The notes: generated from the sequence alone by a model not told the origin. A stretch of DNA of 33,569 bases from an uncultured Clostridia bacterium (GCA_947631005.1 CANRJR010000025.1:1-33569); one strand, 5' to 3'; positions 1-7,069 are shown, numbered from the stretch's first letter. Numbers and translations: made by a program.

Positions 1-1278
1 TTGCTCCGTGATCTTTACGCTGTCCGCGATCTCCACGCCGACCACGACGAGCACCTCTTCCCCCCTTGCAATGACGGGGAGACGATGGGAGAGCCGTGCC
101 GGGATCTTTCTGTTGGTCAGAAACTTTTTGAGGGTCGTCCTTTGGGCATGATATGGGGTAAAGACGTCTCCCTCCCTCCTCGTGCGTACGACGCAGCCTT
201 CGGGAAAGGCGTCGAGATCGATGTAGAGTTCCCCCGCCCCGCGCGCATCGGGAAGGCCCAAACCGGCGACCTCCTGCACGGAGAATGCCGCGGGCGTAAG
301 ATATTGCCCCGCAACGGGTGAAAAGGGCGTCTCGGAGGACGGGGCCTCCTGCTCCGCGGCAAAGACGATATCCTTCCCTTCGCGGAAGGCATACCGCTTG
401 GCGCCGTCAAATGCGGGAAGAGCGACCTTTTTCCCACCCTGAGCCCCTCTCAAAGAGACGATCTCCTCCAAATTCGCACGCGTGTACCCCTCGCCCTCAT
501 TTTGCCGCATGCAGGCGAGGCAGGCGCGGCGAAAGAGTACATCGGGAAGGTCGACGGGCACCCGCTCCTCGTCCCCCACCCGCACGATCTTTTCCTCGGC
601 GAGCGATCGCAAAAACGCGTCCTCCTCCGCGGCGAGCGCGGCAAACCGCACGAGGTTTTCCTTCGCCCCCTCGTGAATCTTTTCGAACGCGGGCAGGGCG
701 GTATGGCGGATATAATTGCGCGCAAAATTTTCGTTTTTGTTCGTCGAATCCTCGACATGGTATAGCCCGTTTTCGTCGGCATAGGCCTCGATCGCGGCAC
801 GGGTGCACGCGAGGAGGGGGCGGAGGATCCCGCCGCGCTCCGTGATCGCCTGCATGCCGGAGAGCCCCGTCCCGCGGGCAAGGCGGAAAAGCAACGTCTC
901 GGCGACGTCGTCCGCATGGTGCGCCGTCGCGACCAGATCGGCCTCTCCCCCTTCGAGAATGCCCCGAAAGACGCCATATCGCACCGCGCGCGCCCCTTCT
1001 TCGACCCCAATGCCGTTTTCCATAGCGAAGGCACGCACATCCGCACGCACGATTTTGAGGGGGATCCCCCATTCGTCGCAGAGTTTTATGCAGAAGTCCA
1101 TATCGCGCAAACTCTCTTCGCCGCGAAGGCCGTGTTCGACGTGTACGGCGGAAAGCGTGATACCCATGTCCGAGGTTCGGGCCTTAAAAGCGTGCAAAAG
1201 GCACACCGAGTCGATGCCGCCCGAGAGCGCCACGCACACCCGCTTCCCTCTGTATTTTTCCGCCGAAAAGAGCTCCAT
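1..1278 (-). CDS. tilS: tRNA(Ile)-lysidine synthase TilS, 3' end beyond the window
   Basis: TilS attaches lysine to C34 of the CAU-anticodon tRNA-Ile in an ATP-dependent reaction, which makes that tRNA read AUA codons. The frame is open from ATG 1278 to base 1, giving 426 codons with no stop, so the gene continues outside. Visible motifs are the N-type ATP pyrophosphatase loop SGGIDS near residues 18-23, an HHADDVAETLLFRLARG block, then DSTNKNENFARNYIR, and a C-terminal domain containing FLTNRKIPARLSHRLPV. The length already matches the usual 430-470 residues, so little is missing. No Shine-Dalgarno precedes ATG 1278; the -10 box of its promoter lies only 7 nt upstream, so the message is probably leaderless. 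It diverges from the sigma factor gene. Identification is strong; the exact start is less certain. Confidence 0.93.
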   Translation of the reverse strand, partial: MELFSAEKYRGKRVCVALSGGIDSVCLLHAFKARTSDMGITLSAVHVEHGLRGEESLRDMDFCIKLCDEWGIPLKIVRADVRAFAMENGIGVEEGARAVRYGVFRGILEGGEADLVATAHHADDVAETLLFRLARGTGLSGMQAITERGGILRPLLACTRAAIEAYADENGLYHVEDSTNKNENFARNYIRHTALPAFEKIHEGAKENLVRFAALAAEEDAFLRSLAEEKIVRVGDEERVPVDLPDVLFRRACLACMRQNEGEGYTRANLEEIVSLRGAQGGKKVALPAFDGAKRYAFREGKDIVFAAEQEAPSSETPFSPVAGQYLTPAAFSVQEVAGLGLPDARGAGELYIDLDAFPEGCVVRTRREGDVFTPYHAQRTTLKKFLTNRKIPARLSHRLPVIARGEEVLVVVGVEIADSVKITEQ

Positions 1279-1285
1279 CACCGCG

Positions 1286-1314
1286 ATTATATCATGTTTT
1301 TATGCAAAATGCAA
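1286..1314 (-). promoter_or_regulatory. tilS promoter, predicted leaderless start
   Basis: On the minus strand TTGCAT (1309-1314) and TATAAT (1286-1291) are separated by exactly 17 nt. The -10 box ends 7 nt before the tilS ATG, which puts the expected transcription start at or next to the start codon. Confidence 0.75.
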
Positions 1315-1350
1315 GATTTCTTGCCCCGTTGGAGCAAATTCCGAAAACAT

Positions 1351-1379
1351 GTGACATTCCTCCGCGGAAATGGTAGAAT
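1351..1379 (+). promoter_or_regulatory. Promoter of the sigma/anti-sigma operon
   Basis: GTGACA (1351-1356), a 17-nt spacer and TAGAAT (1374-1379) each match the sigma-A consensus at 5 of 6 positions. A ribosome site AGAGG at 1385-1389 lies 6 nt before ATG 1396. ECF factors often autoregulate, but I cannot identify a separate ECF-type promoter here. Confidence 0.6.
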
Positions 1380-1395
1380 ATAAAAGAGGCTACCC

Positions 1396-1950
1396 ATGGA
1401 TGACGAACGCATCATACAACTTTTCTTCGCGCGCGACGAGCTCGCCCTCTCCGCACTGAAAGAAAAATACGGCGGGATATGCAGGCGGATCGCCCTCAAC
1501 ATTACCCGTTCCCTTCCCGATGCGGAGGAGGTCCTCTCCGACGCCTATCTCGGCGTTTGGAGGAGCATTCCGCCCAACAGGCCCGACCCCCTCCTCTCGT
1601 ACGTCACCAAGATCGTGCGCAACCTTGCGTGCAAAAAGATCCGATACATAGATGCGGGCAAGCGGAAGGGGAATGCGCTCCCCCTCTCCGAACTCGAAGA
1701 GTGCCTGTCCTCCGCGGGCGGCACCGAAGCGGAGTTCGCCGCAAAGGAGCTCGTGCGCCTTCTGAATGCCTTCCTCGACGGCCTCGACAGGGAGACGCGC
1801 ATCGCCTTTGTGCGAAGATATTACTACTGCGATCCCGTGAAGGATATCGCCTCGGCGCTCCATATGCGGGCGCACACGCTCACCGTCCGCCTTTCGCGCA
1901 CGCGGGAAAAACTCGCTCAATTTCTCCAAAAGGAGGGCATCACGATATGA
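1396..1950 (+). CDS. ECF-type RNA polymerase sigma factor
   Basis: This 184-residue protein should direct RNA polymerase to a regulon under control of the membrane protein encoded immediately downstream. Region 2 lies in roughly residues 10-85, with the pattern DAEEVLSDAYLGVWR followed by SYVTKIVRNLACKKIR. After a linker, region 4 occupies about residues 115-175, with a helix-turn-helix around VKDIASALHMRAHTLTVRLSRTRE. There is no region 1 or 3, as expected for the ECF group. The stop codon overlaps the start of the next gene (ATGA at 1947-1950), a sign of translational coupling. The target regulon is not evident from the sequence. The family call is firm and the subgroup is not. Confidence 0.88.
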   Translation: MDDERIIQLFFARDELALSALKEKYGGICRRIALNITRSLPDAEEVLSDAYLGVWRSIPPNRPDPLLSYVTKIVRNLACKKIRYIDAGKRKGNALPLSELEECLSSAGGTEAEFAAKELVRLLNAFLDGLDRETRIAFVRRYYYCDPVKDIASALHMRAHTLTVRLSRTREKLAQFLQKEGITI

Positions 1951-2576
1951 ACCACACCCTGTTCGACGCGTTTGCGGACATCGACCCGCGCTTCATCGAG
2001 GAGGCCGCGGCCTTCTCCCCCATCGCGAAGAGGAGACACGGACCGGCCATCGTCTCCGCCGTCGCGGCGGCCGCGCTCGCCGTCGCCATCGTCCCGACGG
2101 CCATCTTCGTCTCGGAACGCAACTCTTTGCCCGCCGATCCCCCCGCCTTCGATACACCCGTGGAACCCGATACACCGGGCGATCCGCCTGCGATCGGAGA
2201 GCCGGATCCGCCCTCGGCGACCGCACCCATGAGCGTCGGCGAGACCCGCACCCTCGCCTCGGGTTCCACCCTCACATATCTTGCGAAAACGGAGCACTCC
2301 GTCACCATCCGTCTGCACAAGACGGACGCCGCCCCCGTCTATCTTCGCCTGACGGGAAGAAGGGATACGGAGGCATATTATGCCTCCACCGACCCGCGCT
2401 ATGTGGGCGTGGGCGAGCGCGTGCAGAATGGGTTGACCGTTACCGTAAACGGGAGTGCGGGGGCCTTCCCCTCCGCGCCCGGCGACTACGAGATCGTCGT
2501 CGACTTTACCCCCATGCGGACGCTCTGCACCTCTCTCGACGAGCTCTATACCACCCTCTGTGCCTTCTATCTGTAA
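1947..2576 (+). CDS. Putative membrane anti-sigma factor, single TM
   Basis: ATG 1947 overlaps the sigma factor stop and follows a strong ribosome site, AAAGGAGG at 1928-1935. A longer open frame exists upstream but lies inside the sigma gene. The 209-residue product has a short cytoplasmic N-terminus starting MNHTLFDAFADIDPRFIEEA, a TM helix at about residues 31-55 after the basic KRRH, a proline- and acid-rich linker around residues 62-100, and an extracytoplasmic domain with GETRTLASGSTLTYLAK and later beta-rich sequence. In Clostridia, ECF genes are commonly followed by such proteins, whose short inner segment binds the sigma factor. The inhibitory role is inferred from this context. I recognise no known sensor fold in the outer domain. 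Confidence 0.7.
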   Translation: MNHTLFDAFADIDPRFIEEAAAFSPIAKRRHGPAIVSAVAAAALAVAIVPTAIFVSERNSLPADPPAFDTPVEPDTPGDPPAIGEPDPPSATAPMSVGETRTLASGSTLTYLAKTEHSVTIRLHKTDAAPVYLRLTGRRDTEAYYASTDPRYVGVGERVQNGLTVTVNGSAGAFPSAPGDYEIVVDFTPMRTLCTSLDELYTTLCAFYL

Positions 2577-2582
2577 CGCCCC

Positions 2583-2620
2583 GCGCTTATTTCGATGAAT
2601 ATCGAAATAAGCGCATTTTT
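2583..2620 (+). terminator. Rho-independent terminator of the sigma operon
   Basis: A perfect 14-bp stem (2583-2596 with 2601-2614) closes a GAAT loop and is followed by ATTTTTATG. It starts 6 nt after the anti-sigma stop. Confidence 0.85.
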
Positions 2621-2684
2621 ATGATTTTATTGCGAAAAAGTGATTTTATCAATAAAAATCAACGGCACGGCTTGGAAATAATTT

Positions 2685-2708
2685 AAAAATCGGCAGCGAG
2701 TCTGCCGA
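2685..2708 (-). terminator. Terminator for the PD-(D/E)XK gene
   Basis: Read on the minus strand, TCGGCAG, a 5-nt loop and CTGCCGA form a perfect 7-bp stem followed by TTTTT. It lies about 90 bp past the stop of the minus-strand nuclease-like gene. The 2621-2800 interval holds nothing else I can support. Confidence 0.7.
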
Positions 2709-2800
2709 AGAGATTATAAAATAAATCCGTCGATATCGAGTTTCAATACATTATCAGATTGATCTCACGAGGAAGTGCCTCGAAGCCGCCCAAAATTTTA

Positions 2801-3865
2801 TTACTCCTCGGACATCTCCTCTCTTTCTATTTCGCCTTTGCGCGACGGTGCAACGGGATCGACGCAGATCATGAAACAATATATCGTCGGACCACCATCT
2901 CTATGTATGGGGAAAACCTCTTCCGGATACGCCTTCCTTACCTCATGGTTTGCGCCGCGGTAAAAGGTAAGATAGTACCCGATCGTATACTCTTGCGCAC
3001 GCAAATACGCCCGCAGTTGCTTCAAACCATCTTCAAAATATTGCTTCCCGCGCCAAAGTTTTGTTTCGATAACGGTATTTTCCGACGGATAAACAAGATC
3101 GCACCGGCCTCCACCCATGTGCGCCTCTCGAAACCCGCGGGAGGACAAATATGTTTGGACCAGCGTGCGGCAAAGTTCCTCATTAAACGGCTGCTTTTGA
3201 AAAACCTCATAAGCCGTATTTTCTATATAGTTTTTAAAATTCAGAAGATTGGCCAAGATCCCGGAGGCAAATTGATTCTTCGCCTTACATCTTTTCCAGC
3301 GAAGATAGAAATCGTTGGGCATTAACTCCGCCATATCTTCGACTTCGGGCGCAGGCTCATATTCTTCGGGGTGAGCAAGAATATCTGCAAAGGTGTATTC
3401 CCAATAATCGAGCCACACGAATTCATCGTCGTATTCTTCCAAAAAATCATCGGAAAGATTATCCAGCCAGACATAAAATTCTTTTGCTGCGGCCTTGGAT
3501 ACCTCCTGCGTGAGCCGCACGTGTTCTTTTCGGAAGAAAAAAGCCTTGCCCAACTCTGCAAGATCCTCCTCAAAATCCAAGATCAACCGATAGGCGGCAT
3601 ATAAATAAAGCGGTGGAAGCTCATCGCGTACGACATTGCTTTTTATAATATCTTCAAGGTCGTCTAAAATTTGTCGTGCGCGGGCAGGATCTCTTTGAAC
3701 AAATGCGCGCGGAAAAATGTCCTCAAGATAGAATATCGCATCTGCTTCGTCGACAGAGCGCACCTTGTCTAACTCGAGATCGATCATTGTTTCATAGACG
3801 CTTTTGGCACATTCAAATCGTACGCGGTTTTCGGCAATACTATCGCCGAATGAATTTAGAAACAT
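2801..3865 (-). CDS. PD-(D/E)XK nuclease-like protein, probable defence gene
   Basis: A 354-residue protein whose last third carries a restriction-type nuclease signature: GGGRCDLVYP (Asp about 256), then TVIETKLW (Glu 267, Lys 269), followed by QLRAYLRAQ, resembling the QxxxY element of RecB-like and AAA-linked PD-(D/E)XK nucleases. The first two-thirds are helical and acidic and match nothing I recognise. ATG 3865 is chosen over a TTG at 3883 because GGAGGGG lies directly before it and the predicted transcription start is near 3880, downstream of the TTG. A perfect promoter drives it and a hairpin ends it, so it is a single-gene unit. It neighbours a STAND fragment and a restriction locus. 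The target is unknown, and DNA cleavage is inferred from the motif alone. Confidence 0.65.
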   Translation of the reverse strand: MFLNSFGDSIAENRVRFECAKSVYETMIDLELDKVRSVDEADAIFYLEDIFPRAFVQRDPARARQILDDLEDIIKSNVVRDELPPLYLYAAYRLILDFEEDLAELGKAFFFRKEHVRLTQEVSKAAAKEFYVWLDNLSDDFLEEYDDEFVWLDYWEYTFADILAHPEEYEPAPEVEDMAELMPNDFYLRWKRCKAKNQFASGILANLLNFKNYIENTAYEVFQKQPFNEELCRTLVQTYLSSRGFREAHMGGGRCDLVYPSENTVIETKLWRGKQYFEDGLKQLRAYLRAQEYTIGYYLTFYRGANHEVRKAYPEEVFPIHRDGGPTIYCFMICVDPVAPSRKGEIEREEMSEE

Positions 3866-3886
3866 AGCCCCTCCACTTGCCAATAA

Positions 3887-3915
3887 ATTATATCAAAAGG
3901 TAAAAATGATGTCAA
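3887..3915 (-). promoter_or_regulatory. Perfect consensus sigma-A promoter
   Basis: TTGACA (3910-3915), a 17-nt spacer and TATAAT (3887-3892) on the minus strand match the consensus at all 12 positions, so this should be a strong, largely constitutive promoter for the nuclease-like gene. Confidence 0.88.
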
Positions 3916-3928
3916 ACTTTACGGCGCC

Positions 3929-4813
3929 ATGAGCATGGAACAAAAAATTTCCTTGCTGTCGTCTATTCTTGCACAAGTTCAAGACAGCAAGGAATTTGTC
4001 ATTTTTAGAGACAATCATACTCTAATACAACAAGGCGAAGTGGTTTGGTGGCTATCAAAGGCATTAAGCACCATTCGTAGTGAGTTGACGATAGGGATCG
4101 TATCCAATTTTAATGTCCGCAAGTCAAATAATTCTAACGACTGTTATATCCAAAGAATAGAAGAATTGGATGAATCCGGAAAATTAAAACTACTCGATAA
4201 GCTATCTAAAGCAAACGATTTAACTCTTGAGAGAGAAGACATAAGATTTTTTAAGGACATTGTAACAGGACACCCGTTACAAATAATTTTCTGTATAGAA
4301 AAAATAAAACGGGAGAGCTTGGAAGAAGTCAAGAGAGCTTCTTATGAGATAAAAGACTTTTTGTCAGATAGTACAATTAAAATCATAGATAAATATTTGG
4401 CACTTCTCAAATACGATTCTAAGAAAAAAGAAAAGTTCCTTTCGTATTTGGCTTTTTTAGCTAACTATTCTAATATTCCCATTGCCGAGGTTCTTGAAGT
4501 TAACAAGCTCGATGAAGATTATGAAGCATTTTATCATGATCTCCTTTCCTTCTGCATAGCGAGACGGACCGGGTTGAACAATGATTTACTAAGTATTACT
4601 CCCTCCGTAGTGGAATATATTGAACGCAACAGTTCAATCGAAAAACCTAAAAATATATGCGATTATCTAAAGAAAGAATATAGCATATTCAAAAGTTGCC
4701 TACAAGAAAACAATCTTGACGAATATTGCTATTCTCAAATTGAGCAATACCTAAAAGAATCGATCATCAATAGCGAACAAGCAGATTATAAATACATTTA
4801 TCCTTGTCAATAG
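3929..4813 (+). pseudogene. STAND NTPase fragment lacking the P-loop
   Basis: The 294 residues look like the middle of a STAND-type NTPase. Visible are a Walker B-like EFVIFRDNHTLI (about 23-34), a sensor-type strand TIGIVSNF, a helical part with IEELDESGKLKLLDKL, a GHPLQI motif near 113 corresponding to the G-L-P signature of NB-ARC/STAND proteins, and a winged-helix-like stretch (about 165-230) ending LSITPSVVEYIERN. A Walker A loop and N-terminal effector domain are absent, and so are the C-terminal sensor repeats. There is no ribosome site before ATG 3929 and no promoter pointing this way. The base composition is AT-rich compared with the backbone. The 3' end overlaps the convergent gene by 63 bp. 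I read it as a remnant truncated at both ends; a functional short protein is possible but less likely. Confidence 0.6.
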
Positions 4814-5554
4814 TTCAATAACATCTTTGTTTTTTGAAAGTGCTTCTGGGTTTCGTTTCATTTCATCAATTGTAAGCCAAAGTCTACCTTGTTTTTGCTG
4901 AATTAGTTTTGCTTTTGACTGTAATTTCAGCTTAACATCATAAAAAACGAAAGCATTCATTTGAAGAGTATTATGAATTGGCTTTATGCTAAAATGTACT
5001 TTATTATCTATGGGGACAATCTCAAGAATATCACGTTCAAGTATATTGAATTCTTCCTGTAGGCTTTGTTTTATTCCGTCGAATTGCTCATTTATTTCTT
5101 TGTCAGCATCCATATCGCTATGCGGCAAAAAGAAATCTGCTCCAGTTAAGTAGAGTAGTTTATTTTTCTCTTGATATACTATTCTGATGATAGCGGTATA
5201 TCGTAAATCTTCTTTTGCACTTTCTATTAGCATTGAATCTAATGACATTTTATTTTTCTTTCCCCTTGATTTAACTCGCGCCGTTATACATTTGCCTACA
5301 TATATAATTATATAGATTCCTAATGCTGCTAAGACCACACCTGCCACAATTTTCACCCAAAGATCCAATTGCGAAAAACTTGGAATTAACGCCAACAAAT
5401 TTAATCCCAAATCTACACATAAAGTTATTAAAATCTCTAAATCTTTCCTTAGTTTAAGTTTTAACTCCTTTCCCTTACTATAATTTGCGGAAACATTTTT
5501 TATGTTTGCAGTATGCAAAAGTAATTCATCGGGGGAATATTCATTTAATTTCAT
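4751..5554 (-). CDS. Two-TM protein with a NUDIX-like domain
   Basis: A 267-residue AT-rich gene starting at ATG 5554 after a clear AAGGAG. The product has two predicted TM helices (about 40-58 and 66-87), a basic turn GKCITARVKSRGKKNK, and a cytoplasmic domain from about 117 to 235. That domain resembles NUDIX: a strand TAIIRIVYQEKNKLLYL, a helix ending QSLQEEFNI in the position of the REUXEEXGU box, and a late WLTIDEM typical of the fold. The box lacks the R-E pair and its glycine, so hydrolysis is doubtful and ligand sensing is more plausible. SMODS-associated NUDIX proteins of bacterial defence loci are the closest family I can name. The last 20 or so residues (INVFIICLFAIDDRFF) are read antisense to the STAND fragment and may be acquired. 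Confidence 0.5.
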   Translation of the reverse strand: MKLNEYSPDELLLHTANIKNVSANYSKGKELKLKLRKDLEILITLCVDLGLNLLALIPSFSQLDLWVKIVAGVVLAALGIYIIIYVGKCITARVKSRGKKNKMSLDSMLIESAKEDLRYTAIIRIVYQEKNKLLYLTGADFFLPHSDMDADKEINEQFDGIKQSLQEEFNILERDILEIVPIDNKVHFSIKPIHNTLQMNAFVFYDVKLKLQSKAKLIQQKQGRLWLTIDEMKRNPEALSKNKDVIELLTRINVFIICLFAIDDRFF

Positions 5555-5642
5555 CTGTTTCTCCTTACTTTACCCTCATAGGTTATAACGCATTATCAAT
5601 TAAATTTTCTTTATTATTTCTTGTTTTTCAAAAAGAATGATT

Positions 5643-5813
5643 TGACCCAAATACCACGGCAAATGCACGACTTAAAACAAGCTTAATAGTTTGTACAATA
5701 TTTTATCTTAATTGTGCATAAAAATCAAGTGTTTTATGGACAAAATTATAAAAGAAATACAAGCTGACCCAAATATCATCAGCTTTGAAAAACAACAGAG
5801 CGGCTACACATAA
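5643..5813 (+). other. Gene debris with a direct repeat and a 25-codon frame
   Basis: This AT-rich stretch has no full gene. A 14-bp sequence beginning TGACCCAAATA occurs at 5643-5656 and again at 5765-5778 with one mismatch. From ATG 5736 a 25-codon frame reads MDKIIKEIQADPNIISFEKQ and ends at 5813, with no ribosome site. Another short frame before it ends DLTQIPRQMHDLKQA near 5690. Both look protein-like and may be fragments of lost genes, but neither can be assigned. Confidence 0.3.
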
Positions 5814-5834
5814 TAATGTAGTCGCTCTGTTGTT
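5786..5834 (-). terminator. Terminator downstream of the XRE regulator
   Basis: An 18-bp stem (5791-5808 with 5817-5834, one G-T pair) closes an 8-nt loop. On the minus strand it is followed by TTTTTC. It overlaps the last codon position of the XRE C-terminal reading frame. Confidence 0.75.
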
Positions 5835-5949
5835 ATTCCTTAAAAACAGAAATGAGCACTGCTTTTTTCTTTTTGTCGGAAAGTTTGCGAAAGTGTTCGA
5901 TCAAGTGTTTTTCCCGTTCGTTCAAAGAACAGATATAAGTAACTCCTTC
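5833..5949 (-). pseudogene. Out-of-frame C-terminal tail of the XRE regulator
   Basis: Removing one T from the T8 tract (5950-5957) joins the upstream HTH frame to 38 more codons reading EGVTYICSLNEREKH through HFRKLSDKKKKAVLISVF. That tail has the helical, charged form usual at the end of small XRE repressors, and it stops inside the terminator stem. It has no start codon of its own with a ribosome site. An intact ancestor would have been about 108-109 residues. The gene may be frameshifted, restored by slippage, or affected by a sequencing error. Confidence 0.6.
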
Positions 5950-6160
5950 AAAAAAAAGCGGGAGGTTCGACGCCCAAAATTTCGTAGAGCGAGACCTGAT
6001 AAAGCTCTGCAAGCGCAATCAACTTTTCATAGTCGGGACGCGAAATATCATTTTCCCAGTCGCTGACATTCGATTGATGGATCCCGAGTTTTTCCGCCAC
6101 TTGCTTTTGCGAAAGCCCGCTCTGTTTGCGGGCTTTACGAAAAAATTCCCCAAACCGCAT
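5948..6160 (-). CDS. XRE-family HTH regulator, probably controller of the R-M locus
   Basis: A 70-residue protein consisting almost wholly of a Cro/cI-type helix-turn-helix: GEFFRKARKQSGLSQKQVAEKLGIHQ followed by NVSDWENDISRPDYEKLIALAELYQVSLYEILGV. It ends PPAFF where the frame meets T8 and TGA. It is divergent from the methyltransferase genes, and the shared gap holds a near-perfect palindrome overlapping the methyltransferase promoter. This arrangement resembles the C proteins that time expression of restriction-modification systems. No ribosome site precedes ATG 6160. A TAAAAT box ends 6 nt upstream, so the transcript may be leaderless. The HTH call is secure; the controller role is inferred from position. 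Confidence 0.8.
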   Translation of the reverse strand: MRFGEFFRKARKQSGLSQKQVAEKLGIHQSNVSDWENDISRPDYEKLIALAELYQVSLYEILGVEPPAFF

Positions 6161-6166
6161 AGATAT

Positions 6167-6172
6167 ATTTTA
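6167..6172 (-). promoter_or_regulatory. Possible -10 box of the XRE gene
   Basis: TAAAAT on the minus strand, 6 nt before ATG 6160. No convincing -35 is seen at 16-18 nt; the palindrome at 6178-6194 occupies that spacer, as expected for a self-regulated gene. Confidence 0.4.
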
Positions 6173-6177
6173 AGAAA

Positions 6178-6217
6178 AATGTGCACTGCACATTGACAAA
6201 TATGTGCAACACACATA
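6178..6217. promoter_or_regulatory. Operator-like palindromes in the divergent promoter region
   Basis: AATGTGCACTGCACATT (6178-6194) is a perfect 8-bp inverted repeat around one base. A second, weaker inverted repeat, TATGTG with CACATA, occupies 6201-6217. Both contain TGTGCA-like half sites, and together they cover the -35 and spacer of the methyltransferase promoter. They are the obvious binding sites for the adjacent XRE protein. Confidence 0.7.
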
Positions 6218-6221
6218 TAAT
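6193..6221 (+). promoter_or_regulatory. Perfect consensus promoter of the methyltransferase genes
   Basis: TTGACA (6193-6198), 17 nt, TATAAT (6216-6221): 12 of 12 consensus matches. It is overlapped by the palindromes, so it is probably a strong promoter held in check by the XRE regulator. Confidence 0.88.
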
Positions 6222-6243
6222 TATGAGGAAGGATCGTGATTGT

Positions 6244-6900
6244 ATGCCAAGCGTCACAAGACAAACAAAATCGAAAGAGCGCGTGCGGGAGCATGGAGAG
6301 GTTTTCACCAATGAGCGCGAAGTGAAAGCCATGTGCGACCTAGTCGGCGATGAGTGCGACCGCATCGACAGCCGCTTTTTGGAGCCTGCCTGCGGGGACG
6401 GAAATTTCCTTGCCGAAATTCTCACCCGCAAGCTCGCCGCCGTCCGTCGCAAATACGGCAAAAGCCCCCTCGACTATGAGAAAAACGCCGTGCTTGCCGC
6501 GTCCTCGATCTATGGCGTGGATATTCTTCTCGACAATGTGCTCGCCTGCCGCGCGCGGATGTTCGCGCTGTGGGACAGGGAGTACACCGCAGTCTGTAAG
6601 AAGGAGGCAAACGACGAGACGCGGGAAGCTGTCAAGTTTATCCTCGGGCGCAACATCGTGTGCGGAAACGCGCTCACCCTCAAATGCGTGGACGAAAACG
6701 CCCAAGATACCGATCGGCCCATCGTCTTTTCGGAATGGGCGTTCGTGACGGGGAGCAATTTGCAGCGAAGCGACTACACCTTCGCCGAGCTTTTGGAGGG
6801 AAAACAACACACGCAGCTCTCCATTTTGCCCGGTGCAAACGGTGAAGGAACCTTTTTGAAGCAATGCGTCACGCATTACAGGAGGGTTGGGGATGTGTGA
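6244..6900 (+). CDS. DNA methyltransferase-like subunit, motif I only
   Basis: A 218-residue protein from ATG 6244, preceded at 10 nt by GAGGAAGGA; the upstream in-frame ATGs lie in or before the promoter. The N-terminus has the feature [17 protein letters not shown] seen before the AdoMet domain of N6-adenine methyltransferases, then motif I as [20 protein letters not shown] (about 46-65), and [17 protein letters not shown] for the acidic motif II region. No NPPY catalytic motif is present. It is followed by a second subunit with both motif I and NPPY, so this one probably acts as its partner or as a non-catalytic half. The product ends [10 protein letters not shown], which looks like a natural end. 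Its restriction partner is the GIY-YIG/helicase gene. Confidence 0.72.
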   Translation: MPSVTRQTKSKERVREHGEVFTNEREVKAMCDLVGDECDRIDSRFLEPACGDGNFLAEILTRKLAAVRRKYGKSPLDYEKNAVLAASSIYGVDILLDNVLACRARMFALWDREYTAVCKKEANDETREAVKFILGRNIVCGNALTLKCVDENAQDTDRPIVFSEWAFVTGSNLQRSDYTFAELLEGKQHTQLSILPGANGEGTFLKQCVTHYRRVGDV

Positions 6901-7069
6901 TTTTGCCCTCTGCTCTTCCTGTCATTCCGACGACCGAGCTCGCGAGGGAGGAGAGAATCCCCTGCGTCATCGACCAAGGGGATACACTCACCCACTTCGT
7001 GGGTTCGGTGACAGGGCACCATGCCCGCAGCTCAACCCTAATATTCGCTATGAATACCTTATTCGATAA
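6893..7069 (+). other. Short frame after an ideal ribosome site, interrupted by a repeat
   Basis: AGGAGG at 6880-6885 sits exactly 7 nt before ATG 6893, the best translation start in the locus, but the frame runs through the MITE-like element and stops at 7069. It is in a different phase from the second methyltransferase, whose ATG 7050 lies just inside its 3' end. It may be the old start of the second subunit, displaced by the insertion, now acting at best as a leader that couples translation to ATG 7050. Confidence 0.45.
6919..7014. repeat. MITE-like imperfect palindrome, copy 1
   Basis: The 96-bp element has outer arms CTGTCATTCCGA and TTCGGTGACAG, inner arms ATCCCCT and AGGGGAT, and a small perfect hairpin ACCCAC-TTC-GTGGGT. 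It shares the TCATTCCG start, the GAATC core and the nested-hairpin design with the element at 33306-33397. There is no transposase, so it would be mobilised in trans if at all. It separates the two methyltransferase genes. A clear target duplication was not seen. Confidence 0.6.

Noticed and set aside
450..1383. Several 150-200 codon frames on both strands over tilS
   Set aside because: The real tilS frame runs off the window edge without a stop and carries all TilS motifs; the others are arginine- and proline-rich shadows.
2801..3883. TTG 3883 as start of the nuclease-like gene
   Set aside because: It lies at or upstream of the predicted transcription start, and the ribosome site is placed for ATG 3865.
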